Of a stretch of 64,000 nucleotides of DNA, positions 20,001 to 27,166 are shown piece by piece. The position numbers and the translations under genes are program-made. The DNA comes from a virus, in IMG/VR virus record IMGVR_UViG_3300027734_002590, positions 1 to 64,000 of that record; one strand, 5' to 3'. Numbering within the stretch: the stretch's first letter is position 1; each line of letters starts with the position of its first letter. Below the pieces are notes generated by a model, which was not told where the DNA came from, did not search any database, and saw only the letters and a program-made list of their open reading frames with translations.

Positions 20001-21428
20001 GCCGGCGCCTGAATCAATAACAAATTTATAACCTACCCAAAAGTCTGGAATTTCAATTAGATTAGGTTCGAACAATCTAAAAGTTACAGTTCCTGAAACT
20101 GCATCAGGTGTAATCGGTGATTCAAATGTATCAGCATAATCAACATATTGAATTTCATAATATTCAGTTACGTTACTAGATGCTTCTAAAGCCAAGTTTA
20201 AAATTTGACCAATAGCTGAGGAGTTTGTTCCTAACAAATATTGTCCAGGACGGATACTGCGTTCAATAAAACAGTCAGTTCCATTTCCGCCAATATATGT
20301 AACATCTATACGGAAGGCGTTAGGAATATTAGCCGACGGAAGAATGCTATTAATAACAACAGGGTCTGTATAATTGTTAGTTGTTATCTTGCGTTTGTAA
20401 ACACCTAGCTTAATTTGTGATGCTTTTGAATATTGTAGTGCGGCTTGTGCGGCACGGTTAATAGTTCTAAACGCCCACGCCAAACTACGACCGCGCTTAT
20501 ACGGAGGAATGTCATAGCGAGCATCATTACCGTTTAAACTTACATAAAAGTTTTGACGACTTGGAAAACCTTGATTGTCAACGTATCCTTTTGTAGCCGC
20601 CATGTTGGCAGGGTCATTTTCTGTCGGAGCTCTTGACAGATACAACGGGCCAGTCATTGCACCAAATGCAGGATTAATTTGTCCTGTCTCTGGGTCAACG
20701 GTGTCAATACCTTGTAAACTAATTTTTGTATCTACGTAATCTTTACGTGTTAGGTGACTTTCTCGCCATGCACCCAATGTTAGATCTAATGTTTTTGTTA
20801 CACCTGTAGTTGTGTAATCGTATGTTGTAATAACTTTTCCAACGTTAGTTGTAGTGTTAGTACCAGTTAGCACCATTCGAACGTTAGAGCGGAAAGTGCT
20901 TCCTTCTACAACTGTTGTAGTATTGTTTGCGCCAGTTTGCGGATTGGTGCTAGAAATGTACTCGTATTGAGCATCGCGATTAACAAAGTGATCAAAGATC
21001 CATTTCTTTGTTGTTAAGTCTTTGTCGTCAACTGGATTACCGAATATTGTTGCTCGATAATTTGCACCCTGTAGATTATTTGCTAAAATTGGTGTAGGGT
21101 CGTTGATTAAGTTTGTGATCGTGGCATTAATTTCGACTCTTTTATTGGGCTGATCGACGGTAATTTGAATACCGTTAGCACCAGTCAAGGTCATTTGTGT
21201 TACAGTTAGACCCGTAGCATCAGTTACAATGAACTTATTTGCAGTTAATACTTTCGGTCCGTCCGCTAATTTTGTGAATAACAGACCCGAACCAATACCC
21301 GCTACGTTAAAAATTGTTTCAAAATTTTGATTAACCTTGTCGAATGCTGTTCTGATAGCTTCGCCTGTTCCGTCGTTTGCTTGCGCACCAAGATTAATTA
21401 ACAGTCTATTTGATGATGTAGTTGCCAT
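14013..21428 (-). CDS. Giant tail-fibre protein
   Basis: 2471 residues, the largest gene here. The N-terminus (INLGAQANDGTGEAIRTAFD) is the fibre attachment motif found in T4-like phages. Repeated short units (DDKDLTTKKW, NMAATKGYVDNQG, DGATKGYVDGK) and long Gly/Ser/Thr/Asn-rich beta regions follow. Residues about 295-360 resemble a beta-helix start. The last 130 residues (QYADLAERYTSD...YEPGTVLVFGG...VALTGRVPCKV) form a conserved end domain common on phage fibres. Likely the main receptor-binding fibre. Confidence 0.85.
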   Translation of the reverse strand: MATTSSNRLLINLGAQANDGTGEAIRTAFDKVNQNFETIFNVAGIGSGLLFTKLADGPKVLTANKFIVTDATGLTVTQMTLTGANGIQITVDQPNKRVEINATITNLINDPTPILANNLQGANYRATIFGNPVDDKDLTTKKWIFDHFVNRDAQYEYISSTNPQTGANNTTTVVEGSTFRSNVRMVLTGTNTTTNVGKVITTYDYTTTGVTKTLDLTLGAWRESHLTRKDYVDTKISLQGIDTVDPETGQINPAFGAMTGPLYLSRAPTENDPANMAATKGYVDNQGFPSRQNFYVSLNGNDARYDIPPYKRGRSLAWAFRTINRAAQAALQYSKASQIKLGVYKRKITTNNYTDPVVINSILPSANIPNAFRIDVTYIGGNGTDCFIERSIRPGQYLLGTNSSAIGQILNLALEASSNVTEYYEIQYVDYADTFESPITPDAVSGTVTFRLFEPNLIEIPDFWVGYKFVIDSGAGGGSGVIQSVGLYYAPNGNVYDEITVKMDVPLIGTSIISGANWHVYSGYFEEGEELWYGQRYNKLEISLLVESGEYDEQLPIRIGDNISIKGDEFRRTIIKPAYVRGTTRYSISTSKWADIWFRRDTQVDGMIVVSLDETTNYATNTTVTPDGVTNDATTGVVTFSLGSGNANASWIKKVFVGAGGRGEITSVQGPTFTVNLAENNLGTRRINNTNQISPGSWNIYAPINFGYHYLRDPSRAVNYLASPNAGGYDFASKILLDNIDFIKAEVVGYIDAVYGGSFVYDQATCARDVGLIVDALAYDLKYGGINSSINAADFYYSARVNEVINNELSQTADAFGYINILAQDLFQQNTVTTTYSAVDQVIGTVEAEAGASSTIADLVTAMQGILLADPDFNPPKYNSEIDIFLMNDATMLRYLGANGHGGFMKVLDPEGQVKSKSPYTQTCSSFAQSKGRHHFAGGFFVDGFTGNLPLTTTSATAQSDTDGNLIYVPVSGVRRLPVFPTFFIVNGIKYEADYMLSYNSVAETGTLVLNPNNPGGIAGVSINSGNTQNEFTPNVATLPVTFSGPGTAGSLTARGYATTNAQGNIASIVVTFPGKGYESQPTISLGGATFNFVIGGNGEITSMTINSGGEKYTTGTRINISAPGGAGLTASATIVSVDGNGAITAINLVSGGTGYVSTPTVTFGRQVFSSNIVKGFIGNLPSTVELITAGNRSMLANDFTQLNDLGYGIFATNGGFIENVSMFTYYCYTSYYALNGAILRTITGSSAYGTYGLVAEGSNPNEIPLPVTMPDDLSQIATVYNVAPYTNQKAGGDLYVNLSTIAGYAPYSNSEIEINHNGIRKTYSLRTARQVSGNFYALSLDTAGGGLYAAVANNTSIIIRIKYIWRLYGLNASSLTRPSTVLTLNEQSTYNYRILEYTNLGSDYVLAESDQSYDYVQITPYSQGGLYRQGVSRPTIDVAGTGYNSTSTQYGVTFATPPTKTAVVNGAQGTIDAPVSTVLVGSASGQIHPGMVVTGGGALANQYVTWVSYDRTTIQTSQTQIWSTAGATLTFVGTTATGYAMNDGVTGIGSIKITDPGVGYDTAPLVTIASAGGTLAQASVTLSGTSGTNVIKVLALNNSDSARITTGLSSSPVYNYVFGYEGETYKITEYKTPTQTGFSWGEISIQGYNTGTSVLTREMTVDPLYAGVSKNTNGSITVEISTLRATAHDMIDIGTGGYATSKIPNDLYGPPTIQPNQAQEVREIGKGRVYYVTTDQSGNFRVGKYFAVDQGRGTVTISAPISLTGISKLSFKKGVEVDEFSKDDTMAAKSLSKVPVESAIVSYIDHRLGVDKTGAVDAGLIGPGMMSLNGALAMTGSLDMGTNKIINVVVPTSSSDGATKGYVDGKISLDGMDENTNDGGQGAGIMAGPLRLSADPVTITVTTTGTVSVSDTVVRLASSAGIYKGMQLNNSAFAGGTIVTDINNSQAITISAGATGSLPVSSTIILDPVRQSATKRYVDRKTQFQALRDVVLTSQADTDILMFGGALTASSNTSVPLYDSARSVVNVANNTAAITNTSTANGGGSDVTLSRSGNSLTIKLVGGQGAANPITNHHINNAAAIAQSKLAMSAAGTASSSVGITQSSLGLVVFDQVMFSTANGFATLLTATNTTTGIAPSKMQWPAAGGGLLGATDLATSVAATYLSSSTVRTWLGVTSNTAGGTYTGAVTFTGGVTIQTAALDAQVNVTTRNHYAGTSNTYDIGTTSTYFRTMYVDTLYVKTGIGGSGAFINASTIPNSSLVNSSLTVSAGTGMSGGGSVGLGGSVTLTNNGVVGLSNGGHITATGTAGGTFTLGSDATNANTANTIVARDASGNFSAGTMTGTATVAQYADLAERYTSDIVYEPGTVLVFGGAKEVTSSTEANDRRVAGVVSTNPAHLMNSVLEGIDVALTGRVPCKVVGIVKKGDLMVTSHVPGVAMANNDPKMGTVIGKALEDYNSPEVGVIEVVVGRM

Positions 21429-21447
21429 TTTTTCCCCTACGATATTA

Positions 21448-21455
21448 TATTTATT
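21448..21455 (-). promoter_or_regulatory. Late promoter box of the giant fibre gene
   Basis: AATAAATA on the minus strand (one mismatch from TATAAATA), 19 nt before the ATG, followed by an AGGGG ribosome site. A stem ATTGGG...CCCAAT (21450-21472) overlaps the box. Confidence 0.6.
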
Positions 21456-21506
21456 GGGACATAAGCGGCCCCAATTCCGTCGTTTACCGTATTATAGGGT
21501 ATTTAG

Positions 21507-22337
21507 CTATTCTTGCGGATTGAATAACTGTACAACTTCTTCTCGAATCTCATCCTTTTTAATTAGATCAAAAATGGCTTCTTGGAAACCTTTTAATACT
21601 AATTCTTGACTATCCTGCGGTGCTAGCCCCTTGCTGGCTAGATAGAATGTTATATTACTATCTAGGCATTGTGTTTGACTGCCGTACTGGACCTTAGCAG
21701 TGACATTATCACTAATAACTTCAGGACGACTGTAACAGCGGCCTCCGTTGCCTGTAACAATATTAACACTTTCTAAACTTGTTTCTGCTATTTCTGCTTC
21801 GGGGCAGACCCTTACAATGCCCTGATACACAGTCTGACTATCCTCACCGGCATGAGCCCCAATTAACTGCGTACACAATGATTGGGCTCCTTGTTGGAAA
21901 ACCTTGGTAATAATTTCAGTATCGCCACCGTCTTCATTACTCATATAACCATAACTGGCTAAACTTCCACCATCTTCGATTTCAATTTGAAAGATGTGTT
22001 TATTAAATTTCCCACCTTTTGTAAAAATACCTAGTTGTAGGCTTGCACCTTCTCGTATTTTTACATCGTATAGAAAAACCTGCTGAAGTTTGGGGCTAGA
22101 TTCATTTAAAATAATAACATCAAGGTCGGCATGTTCTCTAACGTCAATTTTTAAATGTTTGGCTAGCATGCCTTTTTCTGTAGGGTTTAATCTAAGAACT
22201 ATGCTATCTGCTTGACCATCTTTTAATTCAACAGTATTTGCATCGCTAAGTTTAAATTGTTTGCCAAAATATTCATCTGGGCTAAACAGCCAATCAGGAT
22301 CGCCCTTTTCAGCTTGTAGAAAGCTTTGAATACCCAT
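21507..22337 (-). CDS. SufD/SufB-like Fe-S cluster scaffold protein
   Basis: 276 residues from the ATG at 22337 (AAGGA 9 nt upstream); overlaps the SufC-like gene by 29 nt. The body is the right-handed beta-helix core and C-terminal part of SufB/SufD proteins (REGASLQLGIF, SLESVNIVTGNGGRCYSRPEVI, LASKGL, LVLKGFQEAI). About two thirds the length of host SufB, with a short N-terminus. With SufC it would act in Fe-S cluster assembly in the cytoplasm. Whether it is closer to SufB or SufD needs alignment. Confidence 0.8.
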   Translation of the reverse strand: MGIQSFLQAEKGDPDWLFSPDEYFGKQFKLSDANTVELKDGQADSIVLRLNPTEKGMLAKHLKIDVREHADLDVIILNESSPKLQQVFLYDVKIREGASLQLGIFTKGGKFNKHIFQIEIEDGGSLASYGYMSNEDGGDTEIITKVFQQGAQSLCTQLIGAHAGEDSQTVYQGIVRVCPEAEIAETSLESVNIVTGNGGRCYSRPEVISDNVTAKVQYGSQTQCLDSNITFYLASKGLAPQDSQELVLKGFQEAIFDLIKKDEIREEVVQLFNPQE

Positions 22338-23043
22338 CTTCTTGGATCCTTTGTAATAGTTCTTTTCCACCGCTAAGTATTAGTTTGCCATCTACCATTA
22401 CGTGGACATGTGTAGGTTTAACTGCTTCCAATACTAATTTATCTTTTGAAAAGATAATTGTTGCCCTTCCGTCAACCTGTGCCATTTTAGCAACGTGTTC
22501 GATAATTATTTTTGTATCTTCTTCTTCTAATCGTTCGTCAAAATTATCGATTAGTGCCAAGCTAGGTTCTAACATTAATAACCAAAGGAATTCGTTTTTA
22601 ATTGCTTCTTGATAGGTCATTGAATCGCTGTTAGCGTCTTTATATCCGTGGATTTCTCCTAGTCCTAAACTTTGACATAGCTCACCGTAATATTCTTTAA
22701 GTGTTGTTATATCTCGAGTATCTTTTCTATACTTTAGGACTGCTTCGATAAGACTCCAGTTCGTTTGATTTGGAACTTCAATGAGCTCGCTGAATACACC
22801 AATGATTCCATTTTGACTACGTTGATGGATAGGTTGATTGTTGATTTTTTTATTTTTGTAATGTATACTGCCTTCTGTAATTTCTATATAAGGTAGTCCT
22901 ACTAGAGAATACATAAGTGCAGTTTTTCCTGCCTTCTCAGGACCAAGTATAACGTGTATTTCATTACGCTTAACTTCTAGATTAATATCATGAAGAACTA
23001 TTTGTTCTTGTGCTATTGCTGTTAGATTTTTTATTTTTAGCAT
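22309..23043 (-). CDS. SufC-like ABC ATPase with degenerate catalytic motifs
   Basis: 244 residues, closest in plan to SufC. Walker A is intact (GPEKAGKT, 34-41). The ABC signature FSGGE is replaced by MTYQEA near 142-147. Walker B reads ALIDN, with Asn167 where the catalytic Glu should be, and the switch His is Ser199 (IIFSK). Such changes normally leave ATP binding but abolish hydrolysis. It is followed by the SufD-like gene. Role inferred: modified partner or competitor in the host SUF complex. Confidence 0.8.
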   Translation of the reverse strand: MLKIKNLTAIAQEQIVLHDINLEVKRNEIHVILGPEKAGKTALMYSLVGLPYIEITEGSIHYKNKKINNQPIHQRSQNGIIGVFSELIEVPNQTNWSLIEAVLKYRKDTRDITTLKEYYGELCQSLGLGEIHGYKDANSDSMTYQEAIKNEFLWLLMLEPSLALIDNFDERLEEEDTKIIIEHVAKMAQVDGRATIIFSKDKLVLEAVKPTHVHVMVDGKLILSGGKELLQRIQEDGYSKLSTS

Positions 23044-23061
23044 TTAATAATTATAACGTCT

Positions 23062-23619
23062 TTAGAATTTTAAATCAACTATACGTGCATTAATAATAGA
23101 CCAGTCAACAATCTTCCACTGATTTTCTAAATACTTTTTCTTATCAGCTTGATAATCCAATGCCCAAGCATGTTCCCACCAATCTATTAATACTACAATA
23201 TCGTCTTTGATTTCGTGATTAACAATAGTTTTAATCTTACCATCCTTGCTAAGATAGACCCAACCACTGCCTTGTATGCCCATAGCAGTTTTTTCAAAGT
23301 CCTCTTTGAATTTATCAAACGATTTAAAGTAATGTTCGATAAATGATAAACTTGAGTTATCTGGTTTGTTAGAACCTTTTGGCGGACAAAATTGACTAAA
23401 GTAGATTGAATGGAGATAAGCACCTGCTTCATTAAAGTTAGCATCACCTTCTCCTGCATTAAAGCGATCAACATAGGCTTTGTATAGTTTACCGTAATGG
23501 TAATCAATAGCCTGTTTGCTTAAACTGCGTCCTAGACCATCGCGAGCATAGGGCAAAGAAGCTTGTTTCAGTTCCTTTGGCGTACGACCTTCAGCAATAG
23601 TCTTTATAAAATTATACAT
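23062..23619 (-). CDS. Fe/Mn superoxide dismutase
   Basis: 185 residues. All four metal ligands are in place: His41 (DYHYGK), His70 (AYLHSIYF), Asp146 and His150 (DWWEHA). Length and plan fit Fe- or Mn-SOD; which metal cannot be decided. It would remove superoxide in the infected cell. It stands 18 nt upstream of the SufC-like gene, forming an oxidative-stress and Fe-S set. Confidence 0.92.
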   Translation of the reverse strand: MYNFIKTIAEGRTPKELKQASLPYARDGLGRSLSKQAIDYHYGKLYKAYVDRFNAGEGDANFNEAGAYLHSIYFSQFCPPKGSNKPDNSSLSFIEHYFKSFDKFKEDFEKTAMGIQGSGWVYLSKDGKIKTIVNHEIKDDIVVLIDWWEHAWALDYQADKKKYLENQWKIVDWSIINARIVDLKF

Positions 23620-23750
23620 GGTAAATATCCTGTCAAGCGGTCAATAGGGCATCCGAGGATCTGCAAGCTGAGAATTTTCCCTATTTCTTCTCTTAGCACA
23701 GCTAATGTAGCTTTACAGCAAATCGGCGCTCGACTCTTTTTTGGCTTCAT
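23604..23750 (-). CDS. Possible small protein overlapping the SOD start
   Basis: 48 residues with ATG at 23750, basic N-terminus (KPKKSRAP), two adjacent Cys and a hydrophobic end. Overlaps the SOD start by 16 nt in another frame. A CATAAATA box lies 2 nt before the ATG. No family recognised. It could instead be a non-coding leader. Confidence 0.4.
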   Translation of the reverse strand: MKPKKSRAPICCKATLAVLREEIGKILSLQILGCPIDRLTGYLPCIIL

Positions 23751-23802
23751 GGTATTTATGAAATATTAAATAGCTGTACTTTTAAAAGGAAGGTAAATTA
23801 CC

Positions 23803-24087
23803 ATGGAAATTATTTTAGTTATTATTGCAGTCGTTCTTGGTGCAGTTGTATATTACAGCCGTAAACCAAAAGATTTAGTTGAAGCTGAACAGGCGCCCTA
23901 CAAAGTAGAAGCCGCTCCTACAGCACAGGCTGAAATTAATTCAGTAGCAGATCAAGCCACTCAGGCAGTTGTTGAAAGTATTGCTCCTGCAAAGACTGCT
24001 CGTAAGCCACGTGCTCCAAAAGCACCTGCCGCTAAAAAGCCAGCCGCTAAGAAAACTACTGCGGCTAAAAAGCCTAAAGCAAAGTAA
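23803..24087 (+). CDS. Membrane-anchored protein with histone H1-like tail
   Basis: 94 residues. Residues 2-18 are a single membrane segment; residues 62-94 are a Lys/Ala/Pro-rich tail with KPRAPKAP and AAKKPAAKK units like histone H1 or phage/bacterial H1-like proteins. The likely topology puts the basic tail in the cytoplasm, where it could bind nucleic acid at the membrane. Ribosome site AAGGAAGG 9 nt before ATG. Overlaps the end of the convergent UvdE gene by 14 nt. Confidence 0.75.
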   Translation: MEIILVIIAVVLGAVVYYSRKPKDLVEAEQAPYKVEAAPTAQAEINSVADQATQAVVESIAPAKTARKPRAPKAPAAKKPAAKKTTAAKKPKAK

Positions 24088-25108
24088 GCTCTCGAGCTTG
24101 CTCGGCTAGAGCAAAGCTGGCTAAGTTTTTAGCCTTAGATTCGCACATGATATCATGTGTTTCTAAAAAGCTCAGTGCCCATTCATTCACTGGTTTATTC
24201 CAGTAGAAGTTAGAATGTGCTCTGAGCTTTTGCTTTTTGTAACCCTCTAAAAGAAGTGCCGCATGGTCAGGTGCGGTACCTGCAGGATGTCCAACAAGTA
24301 CGTCTTCGCGACTAATGCTATAATGGCAAGTAGGGCGAACACCGCGCCAACTATCAACAACTCGCTTAACACGGTCGTCTCCAGGTAGGATGTATTCTCC
24401 CTCACGGATCCAGTGATGATGAATATCAAGCACAATAGGCACAATATCAGAAATGGTAAGACAATCATTTAACCCCCATGAGTTTTCTTCGTTTTCAATT
24501 GTAATACAGTTACGAGCTTCTGGCGAGAGCTTTTTATACGCTTGCCTAATACCATCAGGGCCTTCACGACCGCTAATGTGTACATTAATTTTTAAATCTT
24601 GGAAAGATTTGCCGTAGCCCATCCAACGAGCCATATCAGTATGATACTCAAATTCTTCTATTGAACGTTGGACAATCCCTGGATTAGAACTTGCCAAAAC
24701 TGTAAACTGGCCAGGATGGAAAGACAGGCGAACATTATTAGCCCGAGCAAGATCGCCCACTCTCTTAAAGTTGGTTTCGCAGTATGATATAACAGCAGGT
24801 TGGCGCCAATAATCACGGTAAGTATCGTGAGTATAAACAGGGAGAATGTCGCTACTAATCCGAACCATACGAAGATGAGGATCAAGTGTGCTAACACGTT
24901 CTACCAGTCGATAGACTGCCTCGATATTGCCTACCATTAGGTCCCATAACTTTTGCTCCGCGACATCCCTAGTTTGTCTATTTAACCAAGCAACTGTAGT
25001 CGTACCAGTGTTGTATTGTCTAGCAGTATCAGTTTGTTTGATACCGTTGATTTGACTAGGGCCGTCGATCCATTTGCAGGCAAAGCCTATGCGTTTAGTG
25101 TGTGTCAT
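24074..25108 (-). CDS. uvsE: UV-damage endonuclease (UvdE/UvsE family)
   Basis: 344 residues, TIM-barrel metal-dependent endonuclease that nicks 5' of UV photoproducts. The family pattern is clear: GFACKWIDG start, RISSDILP, RLSFHPGQFTVLAS, INVHISGREGP, ENEENSWG, VLDIHHHWI and HAHSNFYW-like end (RAHSNFYW). His and Glu metal ligands look intact. It gives the phage light-independent repair. Confidence 0.93.
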   Translation of the reverse strand: MTHTKRIGFACKWIDGPSQINGIKQTDTARQYNTGTTTVAWLNRQTRDVAEQKLWDLMVGNIEAVYRLVERVSTLDPHLRMVRISSDILPVYTHDTYRDYWRQPAVISYCETNFKRVGDLARANNVRLSFHPGQFTVLASSNPGIVQRSIEEFEYHTDMARWMGYGKSFQDLKINVHISGREGPDGIRQAYKKLSPEARNCITIENEENSWGLNDCLTISDIVPIVLDIHHHWIREGEYILPGDDRVKRVVDSWRGVRPTCHYSISREDVLVGHPAGTAPDHAALLLEGYKKQKLRAHSNFYWNKPVNEWALSFLETHDIMCESKAKNLASFALAEQARELTLL

Positions 25109-25138
25109 AATATATTATAACACACACTTTGGTAAAGA

Positions 25139-25669
25139 TCAACCTTCGTATGTTGCCGAATTAGCATTGTGTTCAAAAACTTCTACACTTTTGACACGTA
25201 CACTTGAGTTAATTGGATAACGCATATCCCCAGATGCTAATAGTTCTGCCATTTTGTCGTATGCCATTTTGGCAAACATTTCACAGCCTACACCGGGTAC
25301 TATGCGTAAATCGCATAATGCTCCTCGTTGATACGGTTCTAATGTATCAAAGCCTTGATCGCCATTTCCACTGCTTGGGATATTTCCTAAATTAGCCATC
25401 TGTTGAAAGAATGCCAAATGGGGGTCATCTTGTGCAATAACCAAGGTGTGATCGAACATATGATCAGCCCATGCTTTGAATTCTTTAAGTCCACCGAAAT
25501 CCATACACCAGTTTTTGTCATCTAGTGTGTCGCATTCAAAAATTAATTTAATGCCAATTGAATAACCGTGTAGTGTTGAACAGTGGCTATGCGTGGCACG
25601 CCATTGTCTAAAACAGCATGATAAGCCGCGGTCGTTACCGTAAGTTTTTGTTGAGTAAAATTTTGCCAT
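25139..25669 (-). CDS. QueD-like 6-pyruvoyl-tetrahydropterin synthase family protein
   Basis: 176 residues, T-fold enzyme family (6-carboxytetrahydropterin synthase in queuosine/7-deazaguanine synthesis). FRQWRATHSHC...LHGYSI contains the metal region: His27, Cys30 and His34 are present, but the usual second His of HGH is Tyr36. WCMDFGGLK and MFDHTLV are typical. The HGY form occurs in a QueD-like subfamily, so activity is not excluded. No other que genes are seen here. Ribosome site AAGGAG before ATG. Confidence 0.8.
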   Translation of the reverse strand: MAKFYSTKTYGNDRGLSCCFRQWRATHSHCSTLHGYSIGIKLIFECDTLDDKNWCMDFGGLKEFKAWADHMFDHTLVIAQDDPHLAFFQQMANLGNIPSSGNGDQGFDTLEPYQRGALCDLRIVPGVGCEMFAKMAYDKMAELLASGDMRYPINSSVRVKSVEVFEHNANSATYEG

Positions 25670-25761
25670 CTCTAGTCTCCTTATGTATGAGCAAGTTTGA
25701 CGACATGCAGAGTTTATAAAGCGGGATGAATGACGTTGAAGACCGCTAACTGAAGTTACAG

Positions 25762-25799
25762 TATAGTATACTATAACATCAGTACTTATCTAAAGTCAA
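25762..25799 (-). promoter_or_regulatory. Promoter with perfect palindrome upstream of the QueD-like gene
   Basis: TTGACT (25794-25799) with TATAGT at 18 bp (25770-25775) on the minus strand. The -10 region is inside a perfect 14-bp palindrome TATAGTATACTATA (25762-25775), whose TATAGT half recalls the dnaJ palindrome. Leader of about 95 nt. Confidence 0.55.
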
Positions 25800-25802
25800 C
25801 CT

Positions 25803-26114
25803 CTATTCGAGATTTTTTACGTCTTGTTTGATTTCTTGAATATCTTTGATAATTTCGTGAAGTATAATATATTCACTGGTTTTTGATTCAAGTATATGGC
25901 GCACAACCATCATGGTCCAATACCACCATACTACTAATAAAGTAGCGCCACCGCTAAGGATTAACCATATTAGGTGATTTTCCACTACCAAGTTCCAGCT
26001 GTAAATAATTCCAATAACGGCGGTCACGACGAAACTGCTAAGAGCTAACCAGCCCAACCGCTCGCGATTAAATGCCTGAAGTTTTTCTAAATGAGTTTTA
26101 AGCCTATAATCCAT
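25803..26114 (-). CDS. Two-segment membrane protein
   Basis: 103 residues: hydrophobic segments at about 21-40 and 49-70, then a charged helical tail (HEIIKDIQEIKQDVKNLE) with coiled-coil character. No family recognised. GGGAGAA ribosome site before ATG. A membrane anchor or holin/antiholin are possible but unsupported. Confidence 0.7.
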   Translation of the reverse strand: MDYRLKTHLEKLQAFNRERLGWLALSSFVVTAVIGIIYSWNLVVENHLIWLILSGGATLLVVWWYWTMMVVRHILESKTSEYIILHEIIKDIQEIKQDVKNLE

Positions 26115-26140
26115 AATGTTCTCCCTAAAATGAGCCTAAG

Positions 26141-26167
26141 TTGTGTAATAGGATCACTACTACACAA
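26141..26167. repeat. Inverted repeat between genes
   Basis: TTGTGTA (26141-26147) and TACACAA (26161-26167) with a 13-nt loop, in the gap after the fibre gene stop. No T-run follows on either strand, so termination is uncertain. Confidence 0.5.
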
Positions 26168-26192
26168 TTACTTATTATGGGTTTTGGGAAAG

Positions 26193-27098
26193 TTAACTGG
26201 CGATTAAACCAAATGGTTTCCATTCGCCGGGGTTGCCGGAAGTAATGCAAATCCATCCGATATAGTCATTAGATTTAGGATTAGTATTCCATACCATGTC
26301 GCCCTTGGTATAATAACCAGAGGTTGGTATTGAATCCGCGGTGGCCATTAATTTATTGGCAAATTTAATGTTACCTGCAACTTCTAAATCTTCTTTAGGA
26401 GTTTTAACATTAACACCTACTTTACCGTAAATGCGGCTAACGGTATCGTGGTTAGTTTCGTGACCTACTGTAAAGTCACCGTTGTATTCTACGCTCACAC
26501 GAGTTTGGCTATCTGTAATGATATCCACAGAACGTGTTTGTATCGCACCAATTTTTGCACGACCATCTTCACCACCAGTAATAACAATTTCTACGTCATT
26601 TTTATTGTCGTAGACAGTGAGTATACCGGTACCTGCTTCTGTACCAATACTTAAACGTCCAGAAGTAGCATTGAAGAAAACTTGATCTGCTAGATTTACA
26701 TTGCCTACTACTGTAAGTGTTTTTAAGTTTCCTACAGTTTGAAGATTACTTTCTACTACACTTCCGCCTAATGTATGCTGGCTTAAAACTCTTGTTCCGT
26801 TAATATGGAAAGCACGGTCTGGTGCTAAGTCGATACTATCAGTAAACCAAAAACGACTTGGATCATCACGCCAAATTAGCTGACGATTGTACTCGTTGTT
26901 AGGCCATAGGAATCCGTGTCCTGAATTTGACCCGCTTTCAGTATTCTTTGAAAATTCAAAGTATGGAGCATCATAACGTGTATGTGCTACAAGTTCGTGT
27001 GTTACGACCTTGTTTACAGTTAAAACACCATAAACATTTAGGTCTGCTCTAGCAGTTAATTTGCCGTTTTCTAGGGTTAAGACGTTTTCAATAGACAT
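26193..27098 (-). CDS. Virion fibre-type protein
   Basis: 301 residues, beta-rich. Short repeats of the VGVNVKTPKEDLEVAGNI and LTVVGNVNLA type and a conserved end (GDMVWNTNP...GWICITSG...GEWKPFG) are typical of phage fibre C-termini. Probably an adhesin or accessory fibre. A large interrupted stem-loop lies just upstream. Confidence 0.7.
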   Translation of the reverse strand: MSIENVLTLENGKLTARADLNVYGVLTVNKVVTHELVAHTRYDAPYFEFSKNTESGSNSGHGFLWPNNEYNRQLIWRDDPSRFWFTDSIDLAPDRAFHINGTRVLSQHTLGGSVVESNLQTVGNLKTLTVVGNVNLADQVFFNATSGRLSIGTEAGTGILTVYDNKNDVEIVITGGEDGRAKIGAIQTRSVDIITDSQTRVSVEYNGDFTVGHETNHDTVSRIYGKVGVNVKTPKEDLEVAGNIKFANKLMATADSIPTSGYYTKGDMVWNTNPKSNDYIGWICITSGNPGEWKPFGLIAS

Positions 27099-27101
27099 TC
27101 G

Positions 27102-27159
27102 CGTATTCCAATAGTAGATAATGCCCGCTTGGGCTATACCTACTATTTAGCGGAATACG
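27102..27159 (-). repeat. Long interrupted stem-loop between clpP and the fibre gene
   Basis: Three nested arms: CGTATTCC/GGAATACG (27102-27109, 27152-27159), AATAGTAG/CTACTATT (27110-27117, 27140-27147) and GCCC/GGGC (27123-27126, 27131-27134) closing a GCTT loop. A 4-nt bulge separates the outer arms. No T-run; it may be a processing site or leader structure. Confidence 0.75.
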
Positions 27160-27166
27160 TTATAGT

